Shown here: positions 1 to 9,577 of the stretch, in pieces
How positions within the stretch are numbered: the stretch's first letter is position 1
Layout of the letters: the number at the start of each line of letters is the position of its first letter
From: Sabellastarte sp. h YS-2021
Taxonomy: Eukaryota; Annelida; Polychaeta; Sabellida; Sabellidae
Direction: 5' to 3'
DNA length: 64,000 bases
Assembly (NCBI GenBank): GCA_964017235.1
Contig: OZ024938.1
Coordinates: 6,377,454-6,441,453, forward strand
Notes under the pieces: generated by a model
Databases searched by the model: none
What the model was told of the DNA's origin: nothing
The model's input: the letters and a program-made list of their open reading frames with translations, nothing else
Translations under genes and position numbers: made by a program

Positions 1-761
1 GCATGCCTCTCCTTTCTCAGTAGGTGATAGAACAAGGAGTAACTGATTGCCTTTGATCATTCTTTCCTGCAGATGACCCTGCTTTTAGAGCCACTTTATG
101 CTGTAGTAGAGTGTTTTGTTGCTCGGCATTACGTCCCAGGACTGGTCATTCCTACCATGTAGGATTTTACCTCTTCCTGTCCTTGTAAATGAACATTGTA
201 TGTTTACTAAATATTGAGTCATTGTTTTTCTTTTTATGGTTGACATGCAAAAACTGTCACAGCTAGAGAGGTATTATTGCTTGTGGCGTCAGTGCAATTC
301 GACTACAGAATGTTATTCAGTGTCAACAGAATATTTACGTCAACTTGTTCATTTCAATTTTAAAAATCAATTTATATTACTATGATCTTGGTTTCCCTTC
401 TTCCCCTTTCTGGCTTTTGGGGGTTGGTTTTCCCATTGGGTGCATATTATTATGACATGTTCAAAGAGAGTATAAGGAACTGAATCAACTACTATTTTAA
501 GTTCAGTATCATATTGCTCTGTTTATGTTTAATATTAGCACCTAAAGTTAAGGTAAGTTGTCTTGGACAAGGTAAATAAGACCTATTATTTCCACAAGGA
601 GCAATCCTTTTTAAAAATGGCTCTTACTAGTTTGGGTCTGAGCTCAAGACGTTTTACTGTTTATGCCTTAAGTTGTAGTAGGGCTTCCTGGGCATTCAAC
701 AATAATATCTAGCTGGACAGTATCAAACAGCATAATAACCCACAGAAGTGAGGGTGTGTAA
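1..761. other. AT-rich flank without recognisable genes
   Basis: This stretch lies to the left of the Gypsy retrotransposon. I see no coding region with family motifs, no SINE promoter boxes and no tandem array. It is taken to be intergenic or intronic host DNA. Confidence 0.5.
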
Positions 762-832
762 GTATTGTTACAAATTCTTGAAGGGGATGGGGCTAAAAAT
801 AACCTTGGGGAAATACCATAAAATTTGTTTTT

Positions 833-964
833 CTCGGACTAATACTCGGGTGTATCTGACAAATATTCGGACATATCTCGGACTAATACTCGGGTGTATC
901 AGACAAATATTCTGACATTTCTGAGACTAATATTTGGATGTATCAGACAAATATTCGGACATTT
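833..964 (+). repeat. Three 44-bp tandem repeats in the 5' LTR promoter region
   Basis: The units are 833-876, 877-920 and 921-964, each beginning CTCGGACTAATA or a close variant. A partial fourth unit starts at 965 and runs into the TATA box. The same three units lie at 8325-8456 in the 3' LTR. A repeated block directly upstream of TATA resembles an LTR enhancer; that role is an inference. Confidence 0.85.
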
Positions 965-977
965 CTCGGACCAAAAC

Positions 978-986
978 TATAAAAAG
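978..986 (+). promoter_or_regulatory. TATA box of the 5' LTR
   Basis: TATAAAAAG lies just after the 44-bp repeats and is also present in the 3' LTR. A similar TATAAAAG followed by Gs occurs in the solo LTR at 32300. Confidence 0.75.
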
Positions 987-1218
987 GGGAGAAATTGGGG
1001 GGAACAGGGAGTTTTTTTTAATCAGTAATTCAGAGATTGAATGAAGCAAGTTGTCTAGGGATCAGAGATTGACCAGACCTAGTGTGTGTGTAATTGCATT
1101 TATAAACGGTATATAAACTTGTATACTCATTGTGAATAGATACATACTTTGTAAATTGTTGTTTTACTGAATCTAAAAATTGGACATCCACAAATCCACA
1201 GAAGTAGAACCAAACAAA

Positions 1219-1236
1219 TGGTGGCAGCGGTGGGAT
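1219..1236 (+). promoter_or_regulatory. Primer-binding site, tRNA-Leu
   Basis: TGGTGGCAGCGGTGGGAT lies two bases after the LTR. Its reverse complement ends in CCA and matches, from memory, the 3' end of eukaryotic tRNA-Leu (AAG/TAG type), whose acceptor end reads CACCGCTGCCA plus the added CCA. This would prime minus-strand DNA synthesis. Confidence 0.85.
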
Positions 1237-1328
1237 TAGGACTTGTACACATCTATCGAAGAGAAACTTTTATTTAAGTGTTATAGTTGTGTGAAGTTAG
1301 AGCTAAATAAAAAAAGGGTTGAGAAACA

Positions 1329-2934
1329 ATGCCAGGCAAGAAAGACAACAGTAAAGCACCAGCTACAGAAGCTATGGAGGAAGAGATCAACTACAGAGAC
1401 AGAGTGGAAACACTCATGCTTCAAGTGGAGGAGGCTCGTGCTCTGGCAAGAGAGGCTCAACAAAAATTTCTCTTAGCTGAAGAGGGTCGTGATGAACTGG
1501 CTGGACATGTGCGTGAGTATGAGGTCTTTGAAGAGGAAAATAGGACCCACTTAAGGGACCTCACCAGACAAGTACAGGAGTATGAGGCTTCAGATGCAGC
1601 ACACAAGAAAAGAGAAAGGGAATTAGAGCATAAACTGTCAAAGAACTATGAGCATCTAGAACAATGCAGTCACGACAATGCTGTCCTGAAGGAAGAGCTG
1701 GTAGCAAAGTCAAGGGAACTGGAGGCCACTAAACAAGCGAGGTCAAGGCTAAACATTGCTGGACAGCCTGGCCCTCCAATGGATTTTATTTTGAGTCAAT
1801 CATTCACCCCTCATAGTCGCAACCAGCCTCGACCCACTGCACCAGGGTCACCACGTGTCAGTTCTTTCACACCAGCCTTTCCTCCAAGGCCTGCAATGCA
1901 TGGTTTGGGTGGCATTCCACTACCCCACCAAACTGTGTTTGATAGAACATCATCATGGAAAAGCTTCTTAAAGCCATTTCTGGCTTTGGACAGATCCTGT
2001 GGTTGGAGCCATGAGGAAAGGCTATTTCGTCTTACCAACGGTCTTCATGGTGAAGCAGCCGAGTATGCTTCCTGCTACCTGCCAAATGACACCCTCCAGT
2101 CTTTTGATAAATTGGTGTCTGCCTTAGAAGTGCGATTCAAAGATCACAGTCAGGGGCCACGGTGGCAGAGTGGTAACACTCTCGCCTCCCACCTCTGAGG
2201 CCGGGGTTCGATCCCCGTCATGGCCTGAAGTGGGAAAGCTGGTAGTTGCTTGCCGTTGGTCGGCAGTTTACAGTACAGAACCCTAGCGAACTCTATGTAC
2301 TGGTTTCCTCTGCCCTTCCAACTACCCGTCATGATATGACCTGTACAGTGTTGAAAGCGACGTAAAACCCCAAATAAACAAATAAACAAACAAAGATCAC
2401 AGTCCGGTGACTGCATACCTGGCTCAACTAGAAGCCCGTAACCTTCAGTCAAGAGAAAAAGTATCTGAGTTCCTTGCAGACATCAGGAAGTTAGTGCTCA
2501 AGAGCTACCCAACAGCAGATGAGGATACAAGAGAGACCATTGGGGTACGCCATTTCCTGAAAGGCCTATCAGATCCACAAATGGCAGTGGCTGTGGGAAT
2601 GAAGAATCCACAGACACTGGATGAAGCTCAAGCTGCTCTAGACACCTATAGTAGCCTGAAAGAGGATCTTGGCCGAGTCCCCAGGGTAAGAGTGGCCACT
2701 GCAGCTGAAGAAGATGAATTTGTGACCCAGCAACAATTACGCAGCTGCAAGGAAGAAATAGAGCTGGAAATTGACAAGAAGTTTACCAAGCTAGAAAAGT
2801 TGCTGGAGCCTCAAGGCCGCAAGGGTGGGCAGTTGAGAAATCGTGCAGAGGTGGAGTGCTACAAGTGCCATGGTATGGGGCGCTATGCCAGAGAATGCCC
2901 CGACAAGAAGAAAGTTGAGAAATCGGGAAACTAA
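1329..2934 (+). pseudogene. Gypsy gag, interrupted by a SINE
   Basis: The reading frame opens at the ATG at 1329 with a long charged, coiled-coil-like N-terminus (roughly residues 15-140). A capsid-like region with a Trp/Phe-rich 'SWKSFLKPF' segment follows. The frame is broken at 2152-2391 by a SINE and resumes at 2392 in a different frame. The C-terminal half ends with a CCHC-type zinc knuckle at about 2860-2902, where the expected His is Arg (CYKCHGMGRYARECP), so zinc binding is probably lost. The stop TAA at 2932-2934 abuts a frameshift heptamer. Gag would form the intracellular particle. Apart from the insertion, the target duplication shows that the original gag reading frame was continuous at this point. 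Confidence 0.85.
2152..2391 (+). mobile_element. SINE-A copy inserted in gag
   Basis: This is a tRNA-derived SINE with an A-box-like TGGCAGAGTGG, a B box GGTTCGATCCC and an (AAATAAAC)n-type tail. It is flanked by the 13-bp direct repeat AAAGATCACAGTC (2139-2151 and 2392-2404). The head shares CTCGCCTCCCAC with animal tRNA-Gly(CCC), so it is probably derived from that tRNA. Confidence 0.93.
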
Positions 2935-2966
2935 CTGTGACCGGGTCTGACGGCCTAGATTCGGTC
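2925..2966 (+). promoter_or_regulatory. -1 programmed ribosomal frameshift signal between gag and pol
   Basis: The slippery heptamer GGGAAAC (2925-2931) is in the X_XXY_YYZ phase of gag and is followed at once by the gag stop TAA. After a 7-nt spacer, 2939-2948 can pair with 2957-2966. This gives a 10-bp stem (two G-U pairs) with an 8-nt loop. Slipping back one base leads straight into the protease frame. All three elements of the canonical signal are visible. Confidence 0.85.
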
Positions 2967-5900
2967 CATGCAGAGATGTATATAGTTAGAATAGGGAGAC
3001 AATGTACAAGTAGTGGTATATCAGTGTATTTACCAATTTCCATGTATAATCTAGAGACAATGTTTTTGATTGACACTGGTGCAGAAGTGACAATAATTTC
3101 AAATAAAATGTTTGAGACAATTCCTGACAAATATAGGCCAAAACTATTAGAAACCGTGGTTAGTATGAAACTTGAAGTTGCTGACAGAGGTTTGGTAGAC
3201 ATAAAAGGTATTGCTGACATTACTTTTAACAATGACAGTCACACATACAGGTGGCATGTTTTAGTTGCACCCATAGAGGAGGATGGCTTGCTTGGGATGG
3301 ATTTTCTTTTTGCTCAGAACTTTGAACTTTCGAGGAAGGGGTTAAAGCTTAATGGCCATAAGGTCAAAACTATTACTGAAGGTTTAAATCTAGAAGATGT
3401 AGCAGTTTGTGTCAATAAGGACACTGTGATCCCAGCAAATAGCCAAGTTGTTTTATCTGCCAAAATAAATGCCACATGTTTAGAACATCAAGTGGCCTTG
3501 TTCGAACCAATTTCCCGGAAGGCAATGAAAAGAGGTCTCATAGTGTCAAGCTGTCTAGTAAACCCTTCTGGGAAACATGCAAGCATTCCTGTGTCAGTTT
3601 CCAATGTAACGATGGAGAACATTACCCTACACCAAAACACAAGTGTCGGTAAATTGTCCGAAGTAGACACGGTGAAGGTTTTGCTTAACAATGACTCTAG
3701 TGAATCAAAGTCAGATCCTAAGGCACGGAACATTAGGAAACACACCTCCTGCAACATCAGCGACTCGAGAGATTGGCGGGGCATTCCAGTCCCGGCAATA
3801 GATACATGGCCCGAATCACTTCAGGATCTGTACCACCGAAGCAGTGTTAGCCTCCCCGCCCATGAAGGGAAGCAGGGAAATTGAAATTGAAATTTGAATG
3901 AGGTTCTGGAAAGGCTAACGAAGGCTGGCTTAAAACTCAAGCCCATCAAGTATAACCTAATTAGGAAAGAAGTTCTGTTCCTGGGACATGTGGTATCTGA
4001 GGCAGGCGTCACAGTTGACCCAGAGAAGATTAGAGCTGTTGTGGATTGGCCAGTACCCAAAAATGTTCATGATATTACGGTGTTTATAGGATTTTGTTCA
4101 TACTACAGGAGATTTGTCAGAGGATTCTCGTCAATTGTTGGCCCACTCACACATTTACTGGAGGCCGAAGTAAAGTTTGAGTGGACAGAAGAGTGCATGG
4201 ATGCATTTAAGAAGCTGAAAGAAATTCTGACCAGCCAAGCAGTTATGGCTTATCCAAAAGACTCTGGCCTTTTGATTCTAGACACAGATGCTTCTAGTAC
4301 AGGGATTGGAGCAACACTTTCACAGATGCAATTCTGCGAGAAAACTGGAAGGGAAGAGGAAAGGCCAATCGCCCATGCCAGCAAATCTATGAATAAGGCT
4401 CAGAGGCAGTACTGTGTGACAAGAAAGGAACTTTTGGCTGTTGTACATTTTGTACAGTATTTTAGACACTATTTGTTAGGTAGAGACTTTGTTATTAGGA
4501 CTGATCATAGTGCTTTGAGATGGGTGATGTCATTTAAGGATCCAAGGGATCAAATGGCACGTTGGTTGGAAGTTCTAAGTCAATACAGATTCAAGATTGT
4601 CCACCGGGATGGGAAAAAGCATCGCAATGCTGACAGTCTGTCCAGGGTTTCATGTGACCCGACAGAATGTAGCTGCTATGATGGACAGACTCTGTTATCT
4701 GACTTGCCTTGTGGAGGATGCAATGTGTGTATCAAGAGGCATGAGCAGCGGTCATCATTTCAGGAGGTGGATGATGTGGTTCCACTGATGACAAGGAATG
4801 TTAGACTCAGCCAACCGGAAAATCCAGTGAACTGGAAGTGGCAAACCATTGTAAATCGTAAGCCTTTCCTTGGTGTTATTTTGTGTTTGGCTGCCTTGCT
4901 CAGCTGGGTCTTACCTCTCTATGTGTTGCCCGAGCGATTCGATTGTAGGATAAGGAACAAGCTTGGTGGGGAATCACACAGGGTATGCAGTGTCACAGTG
5001 GGCGTAACAGACAGACCAGGTGATCAGAATAACCTGGAGGATAGGGGAAGCGGTGACAGTGTGGAGGAGGAAGCTGAGCCAGGTGTTACTTGGTTGGGAC
5101 AGTACACCATAACAGATTTGAAGAAACTCCAAAGTGAAGACCCAGATATTGTCCCAGTATTGAGTTGGCTCGAGTCAGAAAGTGGCAAGCCTTGCCGGGA
5201 GATTGTTGCTGCGGAAAGTCCCAGTGTTAGAAATCTCTGGTTACAGTGGGAACAATTGACACTTGTCAATGGAGTTTTGTATAGAAAATGGCACAGTTTA
5301 AAGAAGAAAATACCACCTTGCCTTCAACTGATTGTACCAAAGTCACTTCAGAACACTATTTTGAAGGCCATTCACTGTGATCATACAGGTGCTCATTTGG
5401 GTGTGAAGAAAACAGCTAGTAAAGTCAAACAGAAGTTCTATTGGTATAGATTGAAAGAGTCTGTTAGGACATGGGCCAGAAACTGTACGGTTTGTGGTGC
5501 CACAAAATCCCCAGGAAAAAGCCCAAAAGCAGCACTGCAAAGGTATCAAGTTGGGTTTCCCATGCACAGGGTTGCTACAGATATTCTCGGACCGTTTCCA
5601 GTATCAAGTTCAGGAAATAAGTACATCCTTGTGGTAGGGGACTATTTTACAAGGTGGATTGAGGCCTATGCAGTACCAGATTTCTCTGCAAAAACAGTAG
5701 CTGAAAAATTAGTGTTTGAATTCTTCTCTAGGTTTGGTGTACCACTTGACCTTCATTCAGACCAAGGTCGAAACTACGAGTCTACACTGTTCAAGGAAGT
5801 GTGTAAGTTGTTGGATATCAATAAAACCCGATCTTCAGCCTACCACCCTGAATCAAATGGAATGTGTGAGCGTTTTAATAGGACATTATTAGATATGATT

Positions 5901-6626
5901 GCAGTTTACACAAATCAAAATCAAACTGATTGGGATGTATATTTGCACATGCTCACAGCTGCATACAGGAGTTGTACACATGAAACGACTGGTTATACCC
6001 CTAATCTACTGATGCTTGGGAGAGAAGTTCACTTGCCCATTGAAGTGGCCCTTGGAGCTACGGCAGATCCACAGCCTTATCAAGGAGAAAGCCAATATGT
6101 GGCCCAATTACAGGACAAACTGTTAGGCATTTACCAGCTTGTGAGGAATTCTTGTAAGATGCAGTTACCAAAGAAAGACAATGATCCCAGAATTACTTCA
6201 AAAACATACAAGGTTGGAGATTTAGTGTATTACCATGACAGCACAAGGACTGTTGAGAAGAGCCCAAAATTAAAATCAGACATTTGGAAAGGTCCTTGTG
6301 TAGTAGTTAAAAGGTTCAGTGACATTCTGTTTGAAGTTAAATCACATATACTTGGCAAATCCAGGATTCTCCATTTTAATAGGCTCAAGCCATACACAAG
6401 TGATTCTGTCCCAGAAATAGTTCAAAAACTGAGCAAGAGCATCATTCAGAATGAAGGTGTTGGAAATCAGGTCAGGCCACCCCACAAGAATAACACACAT
6501 TCCAGAAGAAAGTGTGGGAAAAAGCAAGTTAAAATTTAAAATGACATTAAATCCTCCAAACCAGGTAATGGATCACCCAGAAGAAGTGTTAGGCAAAGAA
6601 AGGTACCAGAGAGGGTGGGATTATAA
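2928..6626 (+). pseudogene. Gypsy pol: protease, RT remnant, RNase H, integrase
   Basis: The protease and the rest of pol share one frame. The retroviral-type aspartic protease shows 'LIDTGAEVTII' and 'GLLGMDF' (about 3060-3310). At about 3875-3893 the frame runs into two stops within a GAAATT repeat. It resumes inside the RT thumb ('LKPIKYNLI...FLGHVVSE'), so the fingers and palm, including the catalytic YxDD motif, are absent. RNase H is recognisable from 'LDTDASSTGIGA', 'KELLAV', 'RTDHSAL' and 'NADSLSRV'. A Cys-rich linker and an uncommon hydrophobic stretch (about 4863-4931) follow. The integrase has a His/Cys zinc region, DDE residues in 'TDILGP', 'HSDQGRNYE' and 'NGMCERFNR', and a GPY/F-like 'WKGPCVVVKRF'. 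An in-frame TAA at 6537-6539 cuts off a basic tail that otherwise runs to 6626. Confidence 0.9.
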
Positions 6627-6647
6627 ATAACAACATGGGAAGCAGTG

Positions 6648-7872
6648 ATGACAAGTTCTCTTCCTGTAGAATGCACACTCATTGACATGAACATCTATTT
6701 TGGGAAAAATGATGCTAAAAATTCCATATATTTAGTTTACTATCCTGATTCCAGTCCATTTCCGCCCGAGCCTCATGCGGGTCATTCTTCGGGGTTTTGT
6801 TCGGACACGTACAATAAATATAAACAGCTTTGTAGGATTCCACTAGTTATGCCTCAATTTAGGCCATGTGTATATTGTGGTACTACTTATTGTAACAGTT
6901 TCAAACTCTATAGGCACTGTTTAAACATCTACCTTGGTTTTTCGGCAGTGTACTGTGTTGTAACTGTGAACAACGGTTTGATTCCAAACCACGCCTTGAG
7001 GAACATTGTAAAACTAAAAGTCACAAAACCATGGTAAGCAGGGAGACTATCACTCCTCCGGATATTGAGCAGTTGAGATTGAAATATAGTGAATTAGAAG
7101 GAAGTTCAAGGGGCAGCGAATTTCAGGACTTTCTCCAGAATTACTGTGTGCAAAGAAAAACATACACCAATTTCGACAGATCAGACGGAATACTGGACAG
7201 GAATCTCTTCCCAGAAGCTCCAAGAAAAAGGGATACTCCAGTGCAAGATGATGTCGTGGCCGATACAGGCAGGTACCAAGGGATGCTACCAACCTCATTT
7301 CCACTTATGCCAGCCCAAATCAGCAAAGTACTGGGGGAAGAGCACAGTAACAATCTGATGGGGATTGTACCAGATCAGCTGGATATTAGTTCTGAAAGTG
7401 GTGATCATGTGCCGGATGTCCTTCCTGTGCCAGCAACTAGTGATACAACACCAGTGATGCAGGGTGCCTCGACCAGTAGCCTGGAGGATCTGCCTGAACC
7501 CCCAACATTAAAACGGAAACGCTCTTCACCACCAAGTGCTACCCCAGGTGAGCAGTCACAACTGTTAAGCAGCCTAACCTTTCTGGAGATGAAGGTGGAC
7601 AGTTTGGGTAAGAAAGTTGACCTCAAGGAAAAACTCTCCAAGCTAGAGGATATGGTGGAAGCAAACTGTGTCCGGGTTCAGCAGTATTCAAAACACTGGC
7701 AATGCTCCTACAGAAGGACATTGGGAAAGTGGTGGACACGGTAAATCTGATTCAAAAGTCCCCACAGGCTCCAACAGTCTCACAGGAAATGCTGAAAGCA
7801 CTCCTTACCCTGTCACAGGAGGCAGTAAAGATCTACGGGAGTCCATACCAGCCAGGAGAGGTAAAAAGATGA
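6648..7872 (+). pseudogene. Extra ORF of the Gypsy element: two C2H2 zinc fingers plus coiled coil, frameshifted
   Basis: This frame lies after pol and before the 3' LTR, where env would be in retrovirus-like elements. It has no signal peptide, transmembrane segment or other envelope feature. The first finger uses Cys at 6867 and 6876 and His at 6915, with the last His (6926) only in the next frame, so one base appears lost near 6921. The second finger, C-x2-C-x12-H-x5-H, spans 6956-7024. A Ser/Pro-rich middle with a basic KRKR patch (about 7510) follows, then a heptad-like Leu-rich region (about 7570-7680). A second frameshift near 7684 lets the frame continue to TGA at 7870-7872. The fingers suggest nucleic-acid binding; the function is unknown. 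I do not recognise the family. Confidence 0.7.
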
Positions 7873-8257
7873 AAGACTGACTAAGTAAAGACATCAGATT
7901 TCTTTTTGGTTTGTGTGTTTTTTTAATAGACTAAAACACTTATCCAGTATTAAATTTAAAACATCCAACAAAGAACCAAAGACTCTATGCAGTTAATCTT
8001 AAGAATTAAATCAAAGGGCATTTTTTTTTTCAATTTTATATTTCAAGTTTATATTTGTTGTCTTTTGTGAGTGATGTTATGTTTTATGTGTACTGAAATT
8101 TCTGGCTTAGGTTTCATTATTCTAATCCTTGATTTAAATATATTGCTTTAATTCTGTGAGATACAGTTAGGTATTAAAAAAAATTGTTTTAACTATGTAC
8201 CGCGGTCTATAAGTAATCTTAAGTGCTTCCAGGAGTAAGCCACTTGGTGGGGAATAT
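7873..8257 (+). other. 3' untranslated part of the Gypsy element with polypurine tract
   Basis: This AT-rich stretch has no ORF. It ends in a purine-rich run GGTGGGGAA (8246-8254) immediately before the 3' LTR, the place expected for the plus-strand priming tract. The tract is short and interrupted by one T. Confidence 0.6.
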
Positions 8258-8707
8258 TGTTACAAATTCTTGAAGGGGATGGGGCTAAAAATAACCTTGG
8301 GGAAATACCATAAAATTTGTTTTTCTCGGACTAATACTCGGGTGTATTGGACAAATATTCGGACATATCTCGGACTAATACTCGGGTGTATCAGACAAAT
8401 ATTCGGACATTTCTCGGACTAATATTCGGATGTATCGGACAAATATTCGGACATTTCTCGACCAAAACTATAAAAAGGGGAGAAATTGGGGGGAACAGGG
8501 AGTTTTTTTTAATCAGTCATTCAGAGATTGAATGAAGCAAGTTGTCTAGGGATCAGAGATTGATCAGACCTAGTGTATGTGTAATTGCATTTATAAACAG
8601 TATATAAACTTGTATACTCATTGTGAATAGATACATACTTTGTAAATTGTTGTTTTACTGAATCTAAAAATTGGACATCCACAAATCCACAGAAAAAGAA
8701 CCCAACA
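8258..8707 (+). repeat. 3' LTR of the Gypsy element
   Basis: This 450-bp LTR starts TGTTACAAATTC and ends ACCCAACA. It has the same layout as the 5' LTR: 44-bp repeats at 8325-8456, then the TATA box. The target duplication GTAT follows at 8708-8711. Confidence 0.95.
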
Positions 8708-8711
8708 GTAT

Positions 8712-9577
8712 ATTTAAATTCCTCTCTCCTAAGACAGCTACTTATATTTTTCAAAAACTACATAGTTTGGAGAATTCTTTTATTTTGACTGATTTACTTA
8801 TTACTTAAACATCTATGATTGGTAGAGATTATTACCATTACTGGATGATTTTATGTTGCTACTAAAAATGTAACACTTGGTTGTTTTAATTTGGTGCTTT
8901 TAAACATTTATACTGTAAAGTTTTGGTGGTGATTTCGATCACCGTCTGAATGCCAGAATTTTTAAACATATTTTTATCTTTGCACTCATATGCAATATTC
9001 TAGAGAATTGGTTGAGGTGTGCACTCTCTGAGTTCCCTTTTTAGCTATAATATGCTCAAATTGACTCTCCACAAATGTCATATGTCCCTTTCGCATTACA
9101 GGGGGTATGTCCTGTGGTTAGAAGTATTTTTGGGCGGCGAAACCGCCTCCAGGTTGCCCCATTTTGTCCGAGATATTCACACTACAGGTGCACAGCCACT
9201 GATTGGACATGGTTTTTCAACTATTTATAACAGTAGGAAGACAGTACTACAAAAGTTGGTCACTTAGAAGCAACCTCAACTCAACTTAGGTAGTCGTCCA
9301 ACTAACACGTGGCAAAATGTCAATACCTTAATTCACCTTATGTGGCCATCTGAAACTGAAAGATGATCAAATCACAACCTTATGTGCACCATGGATCACA
9401 CCTTTGCTTACCGTAGTAAGAAATTTATACGCACATGCACAAAATTGTGTGCACCTGCTCACAGTACCAAAATCAGAGGCAGAAATTTTAAACATTTTAA
9501 AACTTTTGTAGGACTCGCAAGGTAATGGACAGTTCGCCACTGACTCGCAAGCAGGCCTGAGGTGACTGAAATGTGTA
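8712..9577. other. No recognised gene
   Basis: This stretch is mostly AT-rich and has no family motif. An open frame of about 80 codons near 9019-9267 has no recognisable similarity and was not called. Confidence 0.4.

Larger units (their letters stand above)
766..1216 (+). repeat. 5' LTR of the Gypsy element
   Basis: This 451-bp LTR starts TGTTACAAATTC and ends CCAAACA. It contains three tandem 44-bp repeats (833-964), then a TATA box (TATAAAAAG, 978-986) followed by a G-rich run. It would drive the element's genomic transcript. It pairs with the copy at 8258-8707. Confidence 0.95.
766..8707 (+). mobile_element. Ty3/Gypsy LTR retrotransposon, full-length but defective
   Basis: The element is bounded by two LTRs that start TGTTAC and end AACA-type CA. 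It is flanked by the 4-bp direct repeat GTAT (762-765 and 8708-8711). In order it contains LTR, tRNA-Leu primer-binding site, gag, protease, RNase H, integrase, an extra zinc-finger ORF, a short purine-rich tract and LTR. The order RNase H before integrase and the GPY/F-like module place it in Ty3/Gypsy. Several lesions make it non-autonomous. A SINE is inserted in gag, the gag zinc knuckle has His replaced by Arg, the reverse-transcriptase core is missing, pol has a premature stop near its end, and the extra ORF has two frameshifts. The LTRs differ at about 14 positions plus one indel (hand count), so the insertion is fairly recent. Confidence 0.95.

Noticed and set aside
1281-1463. Minus-strand open frame opposite gag
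   Set aside because: It is the complement of the coding, coiled-coil part of gag and has no domain of its own.
2160-2230. Possible functional tRNA gene (A and B boxes present)
   Set aside because: It does not close a cloverleaf with a good acceptor stem. It continues into a SINE body and tail and is flanked by a target duplication. The same holds for all tRNA-like heads in the window.
6648-7037. Envelope gene of a retrovirus-like element
   Set aside because: No signal peptide, transmembrane anchor or cleavage site; zinc-finger spacing is seen instead.
8347-8535. Short coding region within the 3' LTR
   Set aside because: It is open only because the 44-bp repeats lack stops in that frame (44 x 3 is divisible by 3).
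9019-9267. 82-codon open frame as a possible gene
   Set aside because: No recognisable motif and no support from neighbours.
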